NCBI GenBank assembly: GCA_002327225.1
Contig: DCUN01000202.1
Coordinates: 2,219 to 9,548 of the forward strand
Reading direction: 5' to 3'
Origin: Desulfobulbaceae bacterium UBA2213
GTDB lineage: Bacteria > Desulfobacterota > Desulfobulbia > Desulfobulbales > Desulfocapsaceae
DNA length: 7,330 nt
Shown piece after piece: positions 5,685-7,330 of the stretch. A program made the translations under genes and the position numbers. How positions within the stretch are numbered: position 1 is the first letter of the stretch; each line of letters starts with the position of its first letter. Under the pieces are notes generated by a model. The model did not search any database and was not told the DNA's origin. It saw only the letters and a list, made by a program, of their open reading frames with translations.

Positions 5685-6032
5685 ATGAAGAAAAGAGAGC
5701 GAGAACCAGTCATTCCCCGTACGGCACAGGAGACGACCCGTCATGCCCTTATGGCCCTTCTCCTCGAGGGCCCCATGTCGGCAAAGGAGATCTCTGCGGC
5801 TGTCTCCCTCCCGGAAAAAGAGGTCGCCAGCCATCTTGAGCACATCCGCCGCAGCCTGCAGGCTACCGGCGCGCTCCTCGAGGTGGAGCCGGCCGAGTGC
5901 CGCAGTTGTGGCTTCGTCTTTGCAAAGCGCGAGCGGATGACTTCACCCGGTAAGTGTCCACTCTGCCGTGAAGAAGCGATCAGCGATCCGCTCTTCTGTA
6001 TCCGCGGGGTAGAGGGGCAGGAGGCGGATTGA
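5685..6032 (+). CDS. Small HTH plus Zn-ribbon transcriptional regulator (COG3357-like)
   Basis: The 115-residue product has a winged-helix-like N-terminal half: helices around TTRHALMALLLEG (17-29), MSAKEISAAVS (31-41) and EKEVASHLEHIRRSLQATG (44-62). A C-terminal Zn ribbon has Cys72 and Cys75 (CRSCGF) and Cys91 and Cys94 (CPLC). This fusion matches predicted regulators of the COG3357 type, which occur in archaea and deltaproteobacteria (family recalled from memory). Its targets are unknown. The basic start (MKKRERE) fits a DNA-binding protein. The start is supported by the purine-rich AGGCGAGG (5673-5680) just upstream of the ATG. It begins 56 nt after sbcC with no obvious terminator between, so read-through from sbcDC is likely. 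A role in DNA repair would be a guess from position only. Confidence 0.8.
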   Translation: MKKREREPVIPRTAQETTRHALMALLLEGPMSAKEISAAVSLPEKEVASHLEHIRRSLQATGALLEVEPAECRSCGFVFAKRERMTSPGKCPLCREEAISDPLFCIRGVEGQEAD

Positions 6033-6033
6033 C

Positions 6034-6065
6034 CCCTTGCTGTCTCAGCAATGATCTGGCAAGGG
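6034..6065 (+). repeat. Nested inverted repeats after the Zn-ribbon gene
   Basis: CCCTTGC (6034-6040) pairs with GCAAGGG (6059-6065), and alternatively TTGCTG (6037-6042) pairs with CAGCAA (6046-6051) with a 3-nt loop. The two folds compete because they share 6037-6040. It starts one base past the stop codon. No T-run follows, so it is a likely 3'-end stabiliser rather than a standard terminator. Confidence 0.45.
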
Positions 6066-6237
6066 TACAAAACCAATGCCCTCCCTTTCTAATCAATCCT
6101 ATGTTCGGTTGCTTCCCTCGCCATGAAGGAGGTTTGCTTTGACATCCTCATCTTGCAGTGCCATTTTTCAGAAAAGAGCGTTCCCTCCGACCAATATGAA
6201 CGGGCGAGGTGCTGATTATGGACAGGAAAGAGATTCT
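6066..6237. other. Convergent spacer with a strong but unassigned SD-like motif
   Basis: There is no recognisable gene. AAGGAGG (6126-6132) is a near-perfect anti-SD complement 6 nt before a TTG (6139), and an ATG at 6123 overlaps it. The frame from TTG 6139 runs to 6429 antisense to the lipoprotein gene and looks like a shadow. The frame from ATG 6123 gives only 30 residues (MKEVCFDILI...) before TGA at 6213-6215, and a further short frame opens at ATG 6218. None resembles a known protein. Confidence 0.4.
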
Positions 6238-6681
6238 TTACGGCCTGACTGCCCGGACACTGCCCTCACTCTTATTGAAGTAGCGACGTGCCGGATCGCA
6301 TTGATCAGACATCTCCCAGGATCCAGCCATTCCTTCTCCATCTTTTTCCCCGGACCAGTATTTCCCTTTCCGTTCAAAGTCGCACGTCCCGTTCAAATGA
6401 AGGTCAAAGAGGTAATTCAGATCGTATAATTCATTGACGGTTGGCAGTCGCCAGTCGCTGTACCCGCCAAGCGTTAGATTCTTTACATAAAGCTGCGCTT
6501 CTTCATACGTTTTGAAAGTTCCGCTTTTATCAGTCTGCCACATCTGGCTGGAAACTGTGTCGTGGCAGATTCCTTTGGTAAGGTTTTGAAAACGAGCGTC
6601 TTGCGGATTTTTGCTGCCACAGCCTTGTGAAAAGAGAATAAGGACAAAAAACAATGTGGTGAAAAGTTGTCTCAACTTCAT
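6238..6681 (-). CDS. DUF1566 lipoprotein
   Basis: The 147-residue product starts with a lipoprotein-type signal (MKLRQLFTTLFFVLILFSQGC). Cys21 is the likely lipidation site, although the -3/-2 residues (Ser-Gln) are not the ideal lipobox. The rest is one DUF1566 (Lcl C-terminal-like) domain: MW at 47-48, YEEAQLYVKNLTLGGYSDWRLPTVNELYDL (59-88), KYWSGEKDG (107-115), and the terminal SVRAVRP. Such domains occur in exported proteins and adhesin-like repeats of many proteobacteria; biochemical function is unknown. Cys39, Cys100 and Cys128 in the mature part could form disulfides. The ATG at 6681 is preferred over in-frame ATGs at 6705, 6768 and 6798 because it gives a proper signal peptide and AAAGGAAA lies 7 nt upstream. 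It is downstream of and co-directional with the TetR gene, with 157 nt and a palindrome between them, and converges with the Zn-ribbon gene. Confidence 0.85.
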   Translation of the reverse strand: MKLRQLFTTLFFVLILFSQGCGSKNPQDARFQNLTKGICHDTVSSQMWQTDKSGTFKTYEEAQLYVKNLTLGGYSDWRLPTVNELYDLNYLFDLHLNGTCDFERKGKYWSGEKDGEGMAGSWEMSDQCDPARRYFNKSEGSVRAVRP

Positions 6682-6757
6682 GATCAGGTTTCCTTTGAGT
6701 GTCATGGTATCAAGGGGAGTCTGGGCAAAGCTGCTTTTTTGCGGGCAGACACGGTTA

Positions 6758-6780
6758 CAAACAAGCATGTTTGGATGCTT
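6758..6780. repeat. Overlapping small inverted repeats in the lipoprotein leader
   Basis: CAAACA (6758-6763), four bases, TGTTTG (6768-6773) form one palindrome; AAGCAT (6763-6768), six bases, ATGCTT (6775-6780) form another that overlaps it. Read on the minus strand, the second hairpin is followed by the T-rich TGTTTGT, giving a weak terminator-like or attenuator-like shape between the putative promoter and the lipoprotein start. They are short and could be incidental. Confidence 0.3.
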
Positions 6781-6800
6781 TAAAGACGGTGTGTCCATTG

Positions 6801-6820
6801 TGTACCAACTGATTGGTACA
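6801..6820. promoter_or_regulatory. Perfect 20-bp palindrome, TetR-type operator candidate
   Basis: TGTACCAA (6801-6808), spacer CTGA, TTGGTACA (6813-6820). Size and symmetry are typical of sites bound by TetR-family dimers, and a TetR-family gene ends 18 nt away. On the minus strand it lies one base after a possible -10 (TACTAT, 6822-6827), so the transcription start would fall inside it. No T-run follows, which argues against a terminator. The palindrome is directly visible; binding by the neighbouring regulator is inference. Confidence 0.55.
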
Positions 6821-6821
6821 A

Positions 6822-6849
6822 ATAGTATGCAGGAAAAATCAGTGGTCGA
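6822..6849 (-). promoter_or_regulatory. Candidate promoter for the lipoprotein gene
   Basis: On the minus strand TCGACC (6844-6849) and TACTAT (6822-6827) are 16 nt apart, each 4 of 6 to sigma-70 consensus. The -35 element would lie in the last codons of the TetR gene. The case rests mainly on its tight fit with the adjacent palindrome. Confidence 0.3.
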
Positions 6850-7330
6850 GTAGGGTCTTGATGGCGGCCAGGAAATCGAGCAGATCTTGTTCGCGTTTGC
6901 TGACCCGTGACATCATAATCGCTCCTTCCACTGTTGCTATCACGGTTTTAGCCATGAGTTTCGGTGAAATTCTTGCGTTAAGCTCCTCAGACTCTAACGC
7001 TTCAAGCAAGAGAGCTTCGAGTTCTTCCGTCCATCTGTCGAAAACTTCTTGAATGACTGCAGCAAATTCTGGATTACTGTCGGTCATTTCCAGAGCAGTA
7101 TTGCCAAACAGGCAGCCACCGGCAAAGTTGTTTTTTTTCTGCTCATTAAAAATTGCCTGGCAGGAGTTGATAATCTTAGCGACCGGGTCAGTACCCGAGA
7201 GAGATTTATTCAGGAAACGAAAAAATTCTTCTTTGGCATCTTCTAAAACCGCCAGACCTAACTCATTCTTGCTGGCAAAATAATAATAAAGGTTTCCTTT
7301 TTTAACACCGGTGGCTGAGATTATTTCACT
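6839..7330 (-). CDS. TetR/AcrR-family transcriptional regulator, N-terminus outside window
   Basis: The frame is open from base 7330 on the minus strand, and 163 residues are present before the TGA at 6839-6841. The first in-window residues, SEIISATGVKKGNLYYYFASKNELG, are the end of the TetR helix-turn-helix with its hallmark G-x-x-K-G-x-L-Y-x-Y-F and K-x-E-L. The ligand-binding half contains AGGCLFGNTALEMTD (about residues 76-90) and VFDRWTEELEALL, which resembles the C-terminal domain of LmrA/YxaF- and NemR-like regulators. These respond to small hydrophobic or electrophilic compounds and usually repress efflux or detoxification genes. That subfamily placement is by eye. A shorter start at 7087 would remove the DNA-binding domain and is wrong. 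It is followed by a palindrome and a DUF1566 lipoprotein gene on the same strand. Its own promoter is outside the window. Confidence 0.88.
   Translation of the reverse strand, partial: SEIISATGVKKGNLYYYFASKNELGLAVLEDAKEEFFRFLNKSLSGTDPVAKIINSCQAIFNEQKKNNFAGGCLFGNTALEMTDSNPEFAAVIQEVFDRWTEELEALLLEALESEELNARISPKLMAKTVIATVEGAIMMSRVSKREQDLLDFLAAIKTLLDH

Noticed and set aside
6139..6429. Plus-strand frame after a strong SD-like motif
   Set aside because: Two thirds of it lies antisense to the DUF1566 lipoprotein, whose signal peptide and domain are clear. The translated residues show no family resemblance.
6682..6798. Longer lipoprotein start at 6798 adding 39 residues
   Set aside because: It would bury the signal peptide behind an unrelated stretch. 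The ATG at 6681 has AAAGGAAA at good spacing and begins a lipoprotein signal.
6839..7087. Short 82-residue gene starting at the ATG at 7087
   Set aside because: The frame continues open to the window edge and encodes the TetR helix-turn-helix end, so 7087 is an internal Met.

Overview
The window reads as an ordinary stretch of chromosome from a Gram-negative bacterium. A sulfate-reducer-like deltaproteobacterium (Desulfobacterota) is my best guess. That rests on gene style only: an HTH/Zn-ribbon regulator of the COG3357 type, a DUF1566 lipoprotein, a dodecin, and moderately GC-rich coding DNA between AT-rich spacers. No rRNA, tRNA, CRISPR array, transposase or prophage gene is visible. The taxonomic guess is inference.

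Layout, left to right. (1) 1-378 (+): the C-terminal part of a rhomboid-family intramembrane protease, cut by the window edge. (2) 379-760: a non-coding AT-rich stretch with a long imperfect palindrome (415-473) and a promoter/operator-like cluster (597-638). (3) 761-976 (+): a dodecin. (4) 1100-1441 (+): a small exported protein with a charged helical middle and a Gly-rich tail, preceded by a hairpin abutting its Shine-Dalgarno (SD) sequence. (5) 1442-1941: 500 bases without a gene but with several inverted repeats and two terminator-like U-runs. (6) 1942-3186 and 3190-5628 (+): sbcD and sbcC, separated by 3 nt, encoding the Mre11/Rad50-type nuclease-ATPase pair. (7) 5685-6032 (+): a small HTH plus Zn-ribbon regulator, possibly in the same transcript. 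(8) 6033-6237: a convergent spacer. (9) 6238-6681 (-): a DUF1566 lipoprotein. (10) 6839-7330 (-): a TetR-family repressor whose N-terminus is cut by the right edge. A perfect 8+4+8 palindrome (6801-6820) lies between the last two genes.

How the genes work together: only sbcD-sbcC form a clear functional unit, which processes DNA ends and hairpins. The distal HTH/Zn-ribbon gene could be co-transcribed, but no functional link can be shown. The TetR gene and the lipoprotein gene are co-directional, and the palindrome between them sits where an operator for the lipoprotein gene would be. The dodecin and the small exported protein each have their own SD and structured leader and look like independent small genes.

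I do not see convincing evidence of a new multi-gene system. The items most worth a second look are the SbcC hook apex, which has C-x6-C instead of CxxC; the structured 500-base leader of sbcCD; the 59-nt palindrome after the rhomboid gene; the TetR-type palindrome; and the dodecin lacking the flavin-stacking Trp.
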